A DNA stretch of 64,000 bases, taken from positions 1 through 64,000 of the forward strand of contig DATDAW010000029.1 of NCBI GenBank assembly GCA_036525185.1, read 5' to 3'. The notes under the pieces were generated by a model that made no database searches, was not told the DNA's origin, and was given only the letters and a program-made list of their open reading frames with translations. The stretch is from DATDAW01 sp036525185. GTDB lineage: Bacteria > Verrucomicrobiota > Verrucomicrobiia > Chthoniobacterales > DASVRZ01. The translations under genes and the position numbers were made by a program. This document shows positions 8,782 through 19,300 of this stretch, one piece after another. How positions within the stretch are numbered: position 1 is the first letter of the stretch; every line of letters begins with the position of its first letter.

Positions 8782-9291
8782 TCAAACGGGAAACGGATTC
8801 TTCGCGTTGCTAGCAGAGGCAAACTTCACCCGGAGCGCTTTTTCGACGGCAGGCGGGACGAAACTGGTCACATCGCCGCCAAGCCGGGCTATTTCCTTCA
8901 CAATCCGTGAGCTGAGATAGGTGTAGTCTTCCTTCGGCGTAAGAAAAATGGTCTCCAACGAAGGCTCCAGCTTTCGATTCATGAGCGCCATCTGAAATTC
9001 AAACTCGAAATCGGATACAGCACGCAGACCGCGAATGACGGCAACGGCGGATACCTCGCGGACCAGATTGACCAAAAGCCCGTCGAATCGGATCACACGA
9101 ACTTGGTTTAAGTGGTCGATGCTTTCCTCGATCAAGTGGACACGTTCGTCGACGCTGAACAGCGGCTTCTTGGACTCGCTCGCCGCGACGGCGATCACAA
9201 CTTCATCGAAAAGATGAGTCGCCCGTTTTAGAACATCAAGGTGACCGTAGGTGGCGGGGTCGAAACTTCCGGGGTAGATCGCTTTGCGCAC
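8782..9291 (-). CDS. coaD: Phosphopantetheine adenylyltransferase
   Basis: CoaD makes dephospho-CoA from 4'-phosphopantetheine and ATP, the penultimate step of coenzyme A synthesis. The 169-residue length is typical. The nucleotidyltransferase motif YPGSFDPATYGHLDV starts at residue 6, the adenylate-binding IRGLRAVSDFEFEFQMALMNR lies near residue 88, and YTYLSSRIVKEIARLGGDV near residue 125 completes the signature. It is convergent with lgt, 31 bases away. panC, an earlier step of the pathway, is also in this window but far away. Confidence 0.97.
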   Translation of the reverse strand: MRKAIYPGSFDPATYGHLDVLKRATHLFDEVVIAVAASESKKPLFSVDERVHLIEESIDHLNQVRVIRFDGLLVNLVREVSAVAVIRGLRAVSDFEFEFQMALMNRKLEPSLETIFLTPKEDYTYLSSRIVKEIARLGGDVTSFVPPAVEKALRVKFASASNAKNPFPV

Positions 9292-9363
9292 GGGGCGGAC
9301 TATGACGGCAGAACCGGAAGCGGAAAAGGAAAACTCTTGCTTTTGCGCATGAGCATGAGTCTG

Positions 9364-9420
9364 AACTTGAACCTGAACTTCTTTTCCGGCCCGGGTTCCG
9401 GCTCAAAGTATGTTCAAGTT
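9364..9420. repeat. Inverted repeat with 9-base arms in the coaD-sigma gap
   Basis: AACTTGAAC at 9364-9372 pairs perfectly with GTTCAAGTT at 9412-9420. The left arm sits in a run of near-repeats (GAACTTGAACCTGAACTT). It lies 18 bases past the stop of the ECF sigma gene and before coaD on the same strand, so it may end the sigma transcript, although there is no clear T-tract. Confidence 0.4.
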
Positions 9421-9438
9421 AAAGAGCAGGACCGGCGT

Positions 9439-10050
9439 TTATTCCAAATACTGCCTTAGCGACTCGCGCAAGCTCGTCCGCGCCCGGAAGAGCAGGCTTT
9501 TCACCGCGGGGACGGTCTGTCCCATGATTCGGGCAATTTCTTCGTACGGCACATTGTCGTACCGCCGAAGCACAATGGCGAGTCGTTGCGCTTCAGGCAG
9601 CGCGTCGATGGCGCTCTGGATCGCTTGCTGCTTTTCCTCTTCAAGGACGTCTTGATCGGGCGTTTTTTGGCGCGTATCCCGAATTTCCTCGTCGAGTTCG
9701 GTCTCTGCCTGCCCTCGATAACGCCGTGTGTGATTGAACACGAGATTTCTCACGATCGTAAACATCCATGTCGTAAATTTCGCGCTGGGCTGGTACCGAC
9801 CCGCCGATTTCCATATCCGCACAAACACCTGTTGCGCAACATCTTCCGCCTCACGGTCCGACCCCAGCATCCGCGTGGCCGTGCCGATCACCCGCGCTTG
9901 GTAACGCTCGATCAGGTCGCGCATCGCCGTCTCATCTCCGGCAGCGATAAGCCGCATCAGTTCGATGTCGCGCGCATTTTCGGGATCATCAGGGAGAGAA
10001 TCGCTCAACGCGGCGAACGTAGAGGAGGCCATGGATGCGGCACAAGTCAT
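9439..10050 (-). CDS. RNA polymerase ECF-type sigma-70 factor
   Basis: A 203-residue ECF sigma factor. Region 2 reads LIERYQARVIGTATRMLGSDREAEDVAQQVFVRIW followed by FTTWMFTIVRNL. Region 4 reads LPEAQRLAIVLRRYDNVPYEEIARIMGQTVPAVKSLLFRAR, the usual recognition helix-turn-helix. A TTG extends the frame to 10095; the ATG at 10050 or the one at 10032 are better starts and I cannot decide between them. No anti-sigma factor follows (coaD is next on this strand), so the control mechanism is not visible. Confidence 0.93.
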   Translation of the reverse strand: MTCAASMASSTFAALSDSLPDDPENARDIELMRLIAAGDETAMRDLIERYQARVIGTATRMLGSDREAEDVAQQVFVRIWKSAGRYQPSAKFTTWMFTIVRNLVFNHTRRYRGQAETELDEEIRDTRQKTPDQDVLEEEKQQAIQSAIDALPEAQRLAIVLRRYDNVPYEEIARIMGQTVPAVKSLLFRARTSLRESLRQYLE

Positions 10051-10116
10051 AACCCGTGGAACCGCGTCACCGGGCAAAAGTTGCGCTGGTCGCAACTGCG
10101 GAAATGTCTCTGAACT

Positions 10117-10902
10117 TTAACGCAGAAAGTAACCGCGCTGTTTCTCGGAGATCGGCAGACCCAGTTTCTCCATCACTTTCAACAGATCCTCCCAGACCTT
10201 GCGTTTCTCGGTGTTAGATTGATTACGTAAGAGGTAGGAGGGATGAAAGGTGGGCATCAACGGGATTCCATTGTAACTCATCCAGCTCCCGCGGGCTTTC
10301 ATGATGGACTGCGGCTTGCCTGAGAGCCCTTCGAGAGCCGTCCCGCCGAGGGCTACAAGCACCTTGGGCTGAATCGTTTCGATCTGTTCTTTAAGCCACG
10401 GGATGGACGCCGCCATCTCGTCCACAGTCGGTTTTCGATTGCCACTCTGGCCTTGGGGCATTCCGGGACGGAATTTGACGATGTTGGCTATATAGACGTC
10501 CTGTCGGCTGATGCCCATGGCCACGATCATCTTGGTGAGAAGCTGACCGGCGGGTCCCACGAAGGGTTCACCCTGAATATCTTCCTCGGCGCCAGGAGCT
10601 TCTCCCACAAACATCAAATCTGCATCGGGGTTGCCCACTCCAAAAACCAAATTTTGCCGCACATTCGCCAGGCGCGGATCTCGTTCGGTCGCGAGGATTG
10701 TCTCACGTAACACATTCAGACGGGACTGCTTTGACTGTGTCGAAACGGAAGTCGCTGGTGCACCGGCTTTGACGATTTCGCGCGGCAATCGTGTCAACTG
10801 TTCGAGCGCCTCGCGCGACGCCGCAGTTTCCTCGCGCAGCAGGCGTTTTCTGCCGTCGAGATGCGTGATCACGAGATCCAGGGCGCGGTCAAACGTAGTC
10901 AT
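10117..10902 (-). CDS. Type-4-like uracil-DNA glycosylase, cysteine-free
   Basis: A 261-residue member of the uracil-DNA glycosylase superfamily, related to the type 4 and SPO1-polymerase-like group. Motif 1 is GEAPGAEEDIQGEPFVGPAGQLL, followed by DVYIANIVKFRP, a GNRKPT loop and the distal HPSYLLRN. Type 4 enzymes hold a [4Fe-4S] cluster with four cysteines; this protein has no cysteine when begun at the ATG at 10902, and positions normally Cys carry other residues (before LANVRQNLVFG, and ASIPWLKEQIE). The role would be removal of deaminated cytosine, but activity is unproven. It begins 5 bases after the rluD-type stop and so is probably co-transcribed with it. Confidence 0.85.
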   Translation of the reverse strand: MTTFDRALDLVITHLDGRKRLLREETAASREALEQLTRLPREIVKAGAPATSVSTQSKQSRLNVLRETILATERDPRLANVRQNLVFGVGNPDADLMFVGEAPGAEEDIQGEPFVGPAGQLLTKMIVAMGISRQDVYIANIVKFRPGMPQGQSGNRKPTVDEMAASIPWLKEQIETIQPKVLVALGGTALEGLSGKPQSIMKARGSWMSYNGIPLMPTFHPSYLLRNQSNTEKRKVWEDLLKVMEKLGLPISEKQRGYFLR

Positions 10903-10907
10903 AGAAG

Positions 10908-11858
10908 CTAAACGGGGTGATACTGTGTAAAATCGAGCGGCAACTGAGCGAAATCCGGCGGGATTTCGGCACAAAACTCGACAGGCTGGCCCGTGATAGG
11001 ATGGTTAAAACCAAGTCTCCAGGCGTGAAGCATCTGCCGGGGAAAGCCGTCGCCGGCACGGCCATAAACTGCGTCGCCGGCCAATGGATGACCAAGATGT
11101 TTCAGGTGAACTCGAATCTGATGCGTCCGCCCCGTCAGAAGCCGGCATTCGATGAGTGAGCAAAGCCCGGTTGGGTGCTGAAAGGTGCTGACGACGCCGT
11201 AAAGAGTCTGGGCCGGACGTCCTTTGCCGGGTGCGGCGATGGCCATCTTCTTGCGGTCGACCGGATGCCGTGCGATTGGCGCGTCGATTTGACCTCGCTG
11301 AACTCGGGGAACGCCGCGAGCAATGGCAAGATAGCGTTTCGTCGTGGTCTCCCGCCCGGCAAATTGCGCGGAAAGGCTTCGATGTGCCGCGTCGTTTTTG
11401 GCCACGACGAGGCATCCGGACGTGTCTTTGTCGAGCCGATGAACGATTCCGGGCCGTTCTACGCCACCGATTCCCGAAAGCTCCTCGCAATGATGCAGCA
11501 AGGCGTTGACCAACGTGCCGGATAGATTCCCTGCGCCCGGATGAACGACCAGCCCGGGTGGTTTGTTGAGCACCAGTAAATGTTCGTCCTCGAAAAGGAT
11601 CGTGAGCGGAATCTCTTCCGCGACGACTTCGCTTGGGATGGGTGGAGGCTCATGGAGGGTGATCGTATCGCCTTCACGCAATCGGTGGCGGGGTTTTACG
11701 GCTTCCCCGTTTACGCGGACGTGCCCGTCTTCGACGAGGGTTTGCACGCGTGACCGGGAAAGATGCGGCGCCAGCGCCACGACCGCGAGATCGAGACGCT
11801 GTCCCGCCGTGCCCGGGCCGACGCTGAAGTTTAAGCGAACATCCATGATGCAACCCAT
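10908..11858 (-). CDS. rluD: RluD-family 23S rRNA pseudouridine synthase
   Basis: Converts specific uridines of 23S rRNA to pseudouridine. The 316-residue protein has an N-terminal S4 RNA-binding domain (SRSRVQTLVEDGHVRVNG) and a catalytic domain with the invariant HRLDKDTSG, whose Asp is the nucleophile, then CRLLTGRTHQIRVHLKHLGHPLAGD. I chose the ATG at 11858 because a GGAG lies 6 bases before it; an ATG at 11870 and one at 11846 are in frame. RluD, RluC and related paralogues look alike, so the exact target site is tentative. The UDG gene follows 5 bases downstream. Confidence 0.9.
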   Translation of the reverse strand: MGCIMDVRLNFSVGPGTAGQRLDLAVVALAPHLSRSRVQTLVEDGHVRVNGEAVKPRHRLREGDTITLHEPPPIPSEVVAEEIPLTILFEDEHLLVLNKPPGLVVHPGAGNLSGTLVNALLHHCEELSGIGGVERPGIVHRLDKDTSGCLVVAKNDAAHRSLSAQFAGRETTTKRYLAIARGVPRVQRGQIDAPIARHPVDRKKMAIAAPGKGRPAQTLYGVVSTFQHPTGLCSLIECRLLTGRTHQIRVHLKHLGHPLAGDAVYGRAGDGFPRQMLHAWRLGFNHPITGQPVEFCAEIPPDFAQLPLDFTQYHPV

Positions 11859-11986
11859 ATGGAACTCCAAAATCGCCTCGGAGAAAACTTGAAAGCGGGC
11901 ACGTGGGGTTTTCCTACGAAGAATGGGGTGATCGAATTGGAATTTCTATTGTGCGGGCGGACGGCCATGAGTAAACCGGATACCTC

Positions 11987-12985
11987 ATGAAGATCGCCGT
12001 TTTCAGCGCCAAACCGTATGATGAACGATTTCTGAAGGCACCCGCCGAAGAGTCCGGACATGAACTCGTGTTTTTCGAAGAGCGTCTCACGGCAACGACG
12101 GCGATCCTTACTGCTGGTTTTGCCGGGGTGTGTGTGTTTGTGAATGATCACGTGGATGCGGTCGTGCTGGGGACCCTTGCGAAAAATGGGGTCCGCCTTT
12201 TGTTGCTGAGGTGCGCGGGGTTTAACAATGTCGATCTCGCGGCCGCTGAAAGTTTCAATATTAGTGTCCGACGGGTGCCCGCTTATTCACCCTATGCTGT
12301 GGCTGAACATGCATTGGCGTTGATATTCACTCTAAACCGGAAGACGCATCGGGCGTTCAATCGAGTGAGGGAAGGAAACTTTTCTCTGGACGGCTTGTTA
12401 GGATTCGACATCCACGGCTCGACGGCTGGATTTATCGGGACGGGAAAGATAGGTTGTCTCACGGCACAACCCCTGGCCGCAATGGGCTGCCGGGTCTTAG
12501 GCTACGACCCCTATCCTGCGGACGGCTTCAGCAAGATCGGCGAATACACCAAACTGGAGACGCTGCTCGCCGAGTCGGACATCATCAGCCTGCATTGTCC
12601 GCTGACTCCGGCGACCCGTCATTTGATCAACCGCGACACGCTGAAGCTCATGAAAACGGGCGTAATGCTTATCAACACGAGCCGTGGTGGTTTGATCGAT
12701 TCCGAGGATTTGATTGAAGCGCTGAAAACGGGGAAGATCGGCTATGTGGGGTTGGACGTTTACGAGCAGGAAGCGGAAGTCTTTTTCGAAGACTTATCCG
12801 GCGAGATTATTCAGGACGACGTATTGCAACGCTTGGTTACGTTTCCAAATGTCCTGATCACCTCTCATCAAGCCTTTTTCACCGACACGGCGATGCGCAA
12901 TATCACGGCGACGACGCTTGCAAATATCGAAGATTTTCTCGCTGGCCGATCCACCGCGGCTGAGGTGAAAGCGAAGAAGGGCTGA
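11987..12985 (+). CDS. ldhA: D-2-hydroxyacid dehydrogenase (D-lactate dehydrogenase type)
   Basis: A 332-residue NAD-dependent D-isomer 2-hydroxyacid dehydrogenase, closest by eye to fermentative D-lactate dehydrogenase LdhA. Key features are RCAGFNNVD with the substrate-binding Arg (about residue 77), the Rossmann GTGKIG (about 153), NTSRGGLIDSEDLIEAL, DVYEQE and the catalytic His in SHQAFFT (about 294). It would interconvert pyruvate and D-lactate in the cytosol, and the D-lactate would connect with the nickel-pincer lactate racemase maturation genes found elsewhere in the window. It is a single gene; its 5' gap from rluD is 128 bases. Confidence 0.92.
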   Translation: MKIAVFSAKPYDERFLKAPAEESGHELVFFEERLTATTAILTAGFAGVCVFVNDHVDAVVLGTLAKNGVRLLLLRCAGFNNVDLAAAESFNISVRRVPAYSPYAVAEHALALIFTLNRKTHRAFNRVREGNFSLDGLLGFDIHGSTAGFIGTGKIGCLTAQPLAAMGCRVLGYDPYPADGFSKIGEYTKLETLLAESDIISLHCPLTPATRHLINRDTLKLMKTGVMLINTSRGGLIDSEDLIEALKTGKIGYVGLDVYEQEAEVFFEDLSGEIIQDDVLQRLVTFPNVLITSHQAFFTDTAMRNITATTLANIEDFLAGRSTAAEVKAKKG

Positions 12986-13070
12986 GCCGAAGTACTTGGA
13001 GATCGCAAAGGGGAGGCATCATTTCTTTGCGTTTGGGGCGTTCTTTGCGATTTGTTGGCAATACTTTCCC

Positions 13071-15494
13071 ATGCCCTCGGAAGACGAAGCCCAGGAGGCA
13101 TCCGCCTCCCAGATTCTCGATCCGTGTCCCAGTTGCGCCACGCTGATTGATGTGACGGATATCGGGCCGTTCGAGGAAATCCATTGCCCGGTCTGCGGCC
13201 AACTTTTTACCGCGTGCAAGCAGTTCAACCATTATGCCTTGCAATGCAAACTCGGCGAAGGGGGGATGGGGACGGTGTTCGAGGCGATCGATGTGAATCT
13301 CCAGCGCCGTGTGGCGATCAAAATTCTGAACAAGGAATACTCGCAGGACGAAAAGAACATCGAACTGCTGGAGACCGAGGCGAGGATCACGGCGTCCATC
13401 AATCACCCGCACGTCGTGAAAGTTTTCTCGGCGGGACGGGATCATGGCAAGTTTTATCTCGCGATGGAGCTCGTGGCGAAGGGGACACTGGATCAGTTGA
13501 TGAATTTTCAGGGGCGAATACCGGAAGTGCAGGCACTGGAGGTGGGTGTCCAAATCGCCGACGGTCTCCGGGCGGCGCTACACAATGGACTGATTCATCG
13601 GGACGTTAAGCCGGGAAATATTCTGTTCGCCGATGCGCACTTGGCGAAGATTGTGGATTTCGGTCTTGCGCTGCTGATGGAAGGCGAGGCTAAAGCGCGC
13701 GGTGAGATCTGGGGAACGCCCTATTATGTGGCGCCGGAAAAGCTGAATTACGAACCGGAGGATTTTCGAAGCGATATTTACAGTCTTGGCGGCACGCTTT
13801 TTCACGCGATCTCGGGCCGGCCGCCGTTCGAGGCGGAATCAGCTTCGCTCGTGGCGCTTAAGCACATGAAAAGCCAAAACGTGAGTCTCCAGGCATTTGC
13901 GCCGGATGTCTCGAACGAGACGGCTTACGTCATCAACCGGATGCTTAACAAAGACCCCGGGCAGCGCTATCAGAGTTACGACGAGCTCATTGAACATCTG
14001 CAGTACGCCAAGGCGCGTCTTCTTGAACGCACCGCCGCAGGCCAGAGAACACGCCGGCGTGTGCAGGTGGAGACCACTCATACTCAGACATTTATCGGCT
14101 GGCTCACGCTGTTGTTTATTTTGGCGTTCGTCGCGGGCGGCGTGTGGGTGTGGCTGAAACGCGACATCATTTTCGCGAAGCCAAATCAAGATATGGCCAC
14201 GGAAAAGAGTTCGAGCCGGGACGGTGGCGAGAACTATCAAACGGCTTACGAAAACGCGCGGAAGGCAATTGTTTCCGGGGATTTTTCTGAAGCGATCGGG
14301 GAACTGGACAAAATAATCGAGTCCAATGACGTACCGCAACCAGCGCTAAATTGGGCAATAGCGCACAAGGGGTTGGCTCTCACAATGGTCGGGAGTCTCA
14401 GAGAGGCGCGCGAGATTTTTGAGCAATTGGAAACGGGCGGGCTCTATTCGGACAATCCGGCGGAGAATAAACTGGCCAATTTTTTCGTCGAGCTCGGGCG
14501 GTTGATGAAGCACGGTAAGCCGATCGTCGGTGGAACGACGCGGGCGTATGGCAATACGGATTTCGAGGCGTTCGCCGTGCTGATTTTCGCGATGAAAGAC
14601 TGGCAATTGAAAGCTTTCTCTGACGCAGGGGAGCTGCTGGAGCATTTCCAGTCGGGGCAGCTGATGCCGGACTATGTCTGGATCGGCGATTACAAGCAGC
14701 TTACGAAGCCGTATTTGGCTGACCTTCAGCTCTACAGGGCGCTCAAGGCTCAAATCGACGCGGCGACGACGCCGGAATTGAAGGCGGCGACACTTCAGGC
14801 CGTACGCAATGCACGGGGAAAACTGGCCACACAAGGTCCCTTGGTGGAGCAATTCACTCAGTGGGAGACGGAGCTTTCCAAAGCCACCGAGGCGTCCGCT
14901 GAGGCATCGCGTCTTGAGCGTGAGGCGGCTACTCACGAGACGGCTGAAAACGAGGCTAAGCTCTGGGCGAAGGAGGAATCGGAGGTGGGGTCGGCGTTGC
15001 TCGAATTTTCGCCGGAAACGATTTTACCTAAGATTTCCTCATTGAGTTTTGCGACGCCTGAGCTGGAGCGCGCGAGGACGATTGCCAGAAAGAAGCTGGC
15101 ATGGCTTTCCGAATTGAAAGCTGCGTTGATCGATCAGCTTCCGGGCGGGAAGTATACCGGTGACGTCATCAATCGGTCCGGCGGACGAATCAAAGGCGGG
15201 GTTATCGCCGCCGACTCTGTCCAAGTTCAGATTCGATCGCCATACGGAAACATTCCGGTAATGTGGAAGGCCGTTTCTCCAGAAACTGTGCTGGCGATGT
15301 CTGATGCATTGCTGATGCCGCCGAGAACAGGCGATGCTCAGCGCGAAGCGTATCAACAATGGCTGGCGGGCTGCTATGCCGTGTGTAGCGGTATGGACGC
15401 GAAAGGACGCGATTTGTTGATAGCGGCGGCTCAGACGAACGCGGCATTGCGCGACGAACTCCCCGTATTTTTCGAGGAAGCGAAGCAGCCGTAG
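13071..15494 (+). CDS. Membrane Ser/Thr protein kinase with N-terminal zinc ribbon and TPR-like tail
   Basis: An 807-residue protein read from the ATG at 13071. A zinc-ribbon-like segment with CPSC (19-22) and CPVC (39-42) precedes a bacterial PknB-type kinase domain (about 55-320). It has GEGGMGTV, Lys84 in VAIKIL, the catalytic HRDVKPGN at 176-183, DFG at 196-198 and GTPYYVAPE. One transmembrane helix (about 341-361) follows. The C-terminal 440 residues carry TPR-like repeats (YENARKAIVSGDFSEAIGELDK) and a coiled coil; their face of the membrane depends on topology, probably periplasmic. An upstream in-frame start at 12996 is less likely. Substrate unknown; no phosphatase adjoins. Confidence 0.9.
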   Translation: MPSEDEAQEASASQILDPCPSCATLIDVTDIGPFEEIHCPVCGQLFTACKQFNHYALQCKLGEGGMGTVFEAIDVNLQRRVAIKILNKEYSQDEKNIELLETEARITASINHPHVVKVFSAGRDHGKFYLAMELVAKGTLDQLMNFQGRIPEVQALEVGVQIADGLRAALHNGLIHRDVKPGNILFADAHLAKIVDFGLALLMEGEAKARGEIWGTPYYVAPEKLNYEPEDFRSDIYSLGGTLFHAISGRPPFEAESASLVALKHMKSQNVSLQAFAPDVSNETAYVINRMLNKDPGQRYQSYDELIEHLQYAKARLLERTAAGQRTRRRVQVETTHTQTFIGWLTLLFILAFVAGGVWVWLKRDIIFAKPNQDMATEKSSSRDGGENYQTAYENARKAIVSGDFSEAIGELDKIIESNDVPQPALNWAIAHKGLALTMVGSLREAREIFEQLETGGLYSDNPAENKLANFFVELGRLMKHGKPIVGGTTRAYGNTDFEAFAVLIFAMKDWQLKAFSDAGELLEHFQSGQLMPDYVWIGDYKQLTKPYLADLQLYRALKAQIDAATTPELKAATLQAVRNARGKLATQGPLVEQFTQWETELSKATEASAEASRLEREAATHETAENEAKLWAKEESEVGSALLEFSPETILPKISSLSFATPELERARTIARKKLAWLSELKAALIDQLPGGKYTGDVINRSGGRIKGGVIAADSVQVQIRSPYGNIPVMWKAVSPETVLAMSDALLMPPRTGDAQREAYQQWLAGCYAVCSGMDAKGRDLLIAAAQTNAALRDELPVFFEEAKQP

Positions 15495-15564
15495 CTGGAG
15501 CCCGACCTCGGCGCCTTTCGATCGCAAGAACTTCGCGGTCGAGTAGTTCCGGACGGCAGTCGAT

Positions 15565-16218
15565 TTACCCACCGGTAGGCCGCGGCGGGGTTGTCTGGGC
15601 GAGCGGTTGCGGGACTGCCTGTGCGAGAGGTGGTGGCGATGTAACAGGCTGCGCGCGCATCACTGGAACCAAAAGCGGTAACGGGGCGTTGACGATGTTC
15701 ACTGCAGCTCCCCTGCCAACGCGTGCGTAAAGATTCGCCACATCGACGGAACGCATCCTGATGCACCCATAGCTCGCGGGCGTGCCAATCCGCCATTCCT
15801 CGGGTGTGCCGTGGATATAAATGTAGCGCTCGAACGCGTTCGCATTCCGAGCTTCAAGCCCTCTAAGCCAAAGAATTCGCGTCACAATCGGATCGCGTCC
15901 CGGAGCATTGGGGCGCAGGATTTCGCCCGTTGGTCTGCGACTTTTAAAAACAGCTCCGAGTGGGGCACCATCGCCGATCTTCTTGCGGACTTCTAGATGG
16001 CCAAGAGGAGTACCGTTGCTGCCAGGGCGGTCGCTCAGGCCGAACTTCGATGTGGAGACGAGATATTCCCCTGCGAATTTGCCTTTGTAATAGAGCCGCA
16101 TCTTTTGGTCGGGGACGCTGACGAGGATGGAATGGTCGCGATCGACGGACTCGCAGCTGGTGAAAAACAGCAGTGGCATGACGAAGATGGCAGACAAACG
16201 CAAAACCCGAGCTGGCAT
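15565..16218 (-). CDS. L,D-transpeptidase (YkuD), probable lipoprotein
   Basis: A 217-residue enzyme expected to make 3-3 cross-links or attach proteins to peptidoglycan. A type II signal peptide ends at LLFFTSC (about residue 22), so the protein is probably anchored as a lipoprotein after Lgt processing. The YkuD domain has DQKMRLYYKGKFAGEYLVST, TPLGHL, and the catalytic HGT...ASYGCIRM with Cys and His. A Pro-rich tail of about 35 residues follows (SPPPLAQAVPQPLAQTTPP). The ATG at 16218 gives the cleanest signal peptide; the frame extends to 16281. It is relevant that the PBP in this window appears to have lost D,D-transpeptidase activity. Confidence 0.92.
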   Translation of the reverse strand: MPARVLRLSAIFVMPLLFFTSCESVDRDHSILVSVPDQKMRLYYKGKFAGEYLVSTSKFGLSDRPGSNGTPLGHLEVRKKIGDGAPLGAVFKSRRPTGEILRPNAPGRDPIVTRILWLRGLEARNANAFERYIYIHGTPEEWRIGTPASYGCIRMRSVDVANLYARVGRGAAVNIVNAPLPLLVPVMRAQPVTSPPPLAQAVPQPLAQTTPPRPTGG

Positions 16219-16369
16219 GGTGCCCAGCATAGCAGGCACGTCAAATCGGATGACTGGGATCGCAAAACCAGCCGCGCACAACCCCGAGGCACACCTTCAC
16301 GCGTCAAATTACCTCGTTCGTGGTGGCCAATCCGATTTCTGACGGTAATTTACCGGCCCGCGCATTGCC

Positions 16370-19300
16370 ATGGTTACTCTCACTGAACGAATGCTGAACG
16401 ACGCCGCCGGCTGGCAGGTGATGCAACATGCCAGAGCGCTCGTGAAAACCGGCAGGGTCGTGAGCGTCAATTACACGCCGCCAATTTTGAAGGGCCTTGT
16501 GCGGGAAGGTGATACGGAATATCGGGCCGGCCTGAAAATCATTTCGCCCTCAAACATCGAAAACATGTGCTCTTGCCGTGCCTCGCGTGAGTGGGGACAA
16601 ATCTGCGCACATTCGGTGGCTCTGGGCTTGCAGTGGATGGCGCCGAAAACGACTGAACCCGCACCGGCTCCCTCAGCGGAAACACCCGTGATATCTTTTC
16701 CGTTTCGGGAAGGAAATTTCAGCGATCCGCGCTGGATCGAACTGCATTTGGTCGTCGGCCCGAATTTTTCCGCGCTCTTGACGCGGGATCAGCTGACTCT
16801 TGGCGTTGAAGCCGTTTTCCGGAAACAGTGGGTGCTGCTTCGTGCGCTGAAGTGGGACGCACCGTATGCGTGTTCCGCGTTGGATTTGGGAATTTTGCGG
16901 ACCATTTACGAGATCACTGGCGGGCAAGCACCGGGGATGATGACCGTTTCGCGGGATGATTTTGCGCGGATTCTGGCTGCAGCAGCAGGTTTCGACAGGC
17001 TCGTCGTGGCGAGGAAAGAGACGATGAAAATTGAACCCGAGCCGGTTCAGGCTTCGTTGGTGGTCGAAGACGAGCTGGATGGTTCGATTCAGCTGAAACT
17101 CGAGTTTCCACGACCTGATTTCCTGCTGACAAGCGCACGTGGCGCATGGCTGCTGCGCGGACTGACATGGCAGCGCCTGGAGCCGGTGCTTCCGGGAGGC
17201 TACGACGAACTCTTCCGGCATCCGGTAAAAATCGCACGTGATGCGGCGACGAATTTTCGCCTTTTGGAGTTGCCAAAGTTACGCCGCCTTTTCGGCTTGG
17301 AAGGCGAAGCGGAAGTAGCACAGCCAAAAGGGCTTCCGATCGCTCCGGTCCAGCTCGAAATTTCGCTTGAAGGCAGCTTTAATCACCTTCAAGCCATTGT
17401 TCAGGCGACCTATGGCACGCAGATCTTCACTTCTGGTAGCGCCGCGTGGAAGACACATCGCGTCGTCACGCTCGACGGACAGAAGTATTCCCGAAACATC
17501 GCCCGGGAAAACAACACGCTGGATCTGCTCACGGCTGCCGGCTTTTCCAGTCCAGACCCGACATCGCACGCCTGCGTTCTTCGCGGCGAAGACAACATTC
17601 TCAGCTTTTTGGCGACTGGATTTGTGACATTGCAGAAGCTGGCCCATGTCACTCCAGGCAGCCGGCTGCGCAACCTGCTTGAACGGGTCGAAACGGTTCG
17701 CCCGTCGGTTGAGATCCGGTCTTCGGGAGAAAACTGGTTCGATTTGTCCGTCGAAATGACCAGCCAGACCGGCGGCCGTTTTTCCGCGTCGGACATCCAG
17801 CGGTTGCTCTCCATGGGCCGCAATTATCAGAAGCGTCCCGACGGTAAGGTCGTCCTTTTTGATACCGGCGCACTCGACGAATTTCAGGAAGTGCTGCGAG
17901 ATTGCGATCCCAAGCAACAGCAGCCCGGCCTCTATCGTCTGGCCAAAGTTCACGCCGGATTTTTGCAGACCAGTTTTGGCGATCATCCAGGCATCCACCT
18001 TCGCGGCGATGCAGGCTGGGACGATTGGACGGCGCGTCAACTGCAGCCTGTTTCACGAGAGGTGCCGCCGGACTTGCGGGATGTTTTGCGGCCTTATCAG
18101 GCTGAAGGCGTCGGTTGGATGCAATTCCTTGCTGCCAATCGCCTTGGAGGCATCCTCGCGGACGAAATGGGGCTCGGGAAAACGCTTCAGACCCTGGCTT
18201 TTGTTGAGTCCAACGGCGGCCAGGCTCTGGTCGTCTGCCCATCCTCACTCGTTTTCAACTGGCAACGCGAGGCCCAGAAATTCGTCCCGAAACTCCGCGT
18301 GTTGGTCATCGATGGTGCGAACCGGGGTTCGCTTTTTTCCAAACTCGACGACGCGGATTTGGTCATCACCAGCTACGCGTTGCTCCGGCGTGACGTCGAA
18401 AAATACCGTGGACGCCAGTTCCAGTCGCTAATTCTCGACGAGGCCACGCACATCAAAAATCCGGATACGCAGAACGCACAGGCCGCGACAAGTCTCCGCG
18501 CCACACACCGCTTCGCGCTCACAGGCACGCCGGTAGAAAACTCTGTTCGCGATGTCTGGTCGCTCGCGCATTTTGTCCTGCCTGGTTACCTTGGGAATCG
18601 CGACGATTTCCGGGAGCGCTACGAGCTTCCGATCAATCGTGGTGATGCTCCGGAGCTCCAGGCCCGTCTCGCCAAGCGCCTGCGCCCCATTATGTTGCGC
18701 CGGCTCAAACGTGACGTGGCAAAGGACCTTCCCGAGCGCTTGGAGCAAGTCGCGTGGTGCGAGCTGACGACCGCGCAGAAGGAAATCTATCGCGGTCTGC
18801 TCGAACAGGGCCGGAAGAAGATCGAAGAAGCTGCTCTGGAAAAGAATGCTGGGAAAGGCCGTATGCAGGCGCTGACGGCGCTCCTGCGCTTGCGTCAGGC
18901 ATGCTGTGACCTTCGCCTGCTGGGTCTCGGGGATTCCAAAATCAAGCCGGCAGATGTCTCCGCCAAACTCGACCTTCTGGAAGAACTCATCGAAGAAGCG
19001 ATCGATGGCGGGCATCGCGTCCTCGTTTTTTCCCAGTTTGTAACGATGCTCCAGCTCATCGCCGACCGGATGAAAGCCCTGGAAATCCCTTTCGCCTACC
19101 TTGACGGTTCCACCAGAGACCGCGCCGCCCAGGTTGATCGCTTTCAGAACAACGAAGATATTCCGCTGTTCCTTATTAGCCTCAAGGCTGGCGGCACCGG
19201 GTTGAATCTTTCCGCTGCTGACACCGTTATCCATTTTGATCCCTGGTGGAACCCCGCCGTCGAAGCTCAGGCAACCGACCGCGCCCACCGTATCGGACAG

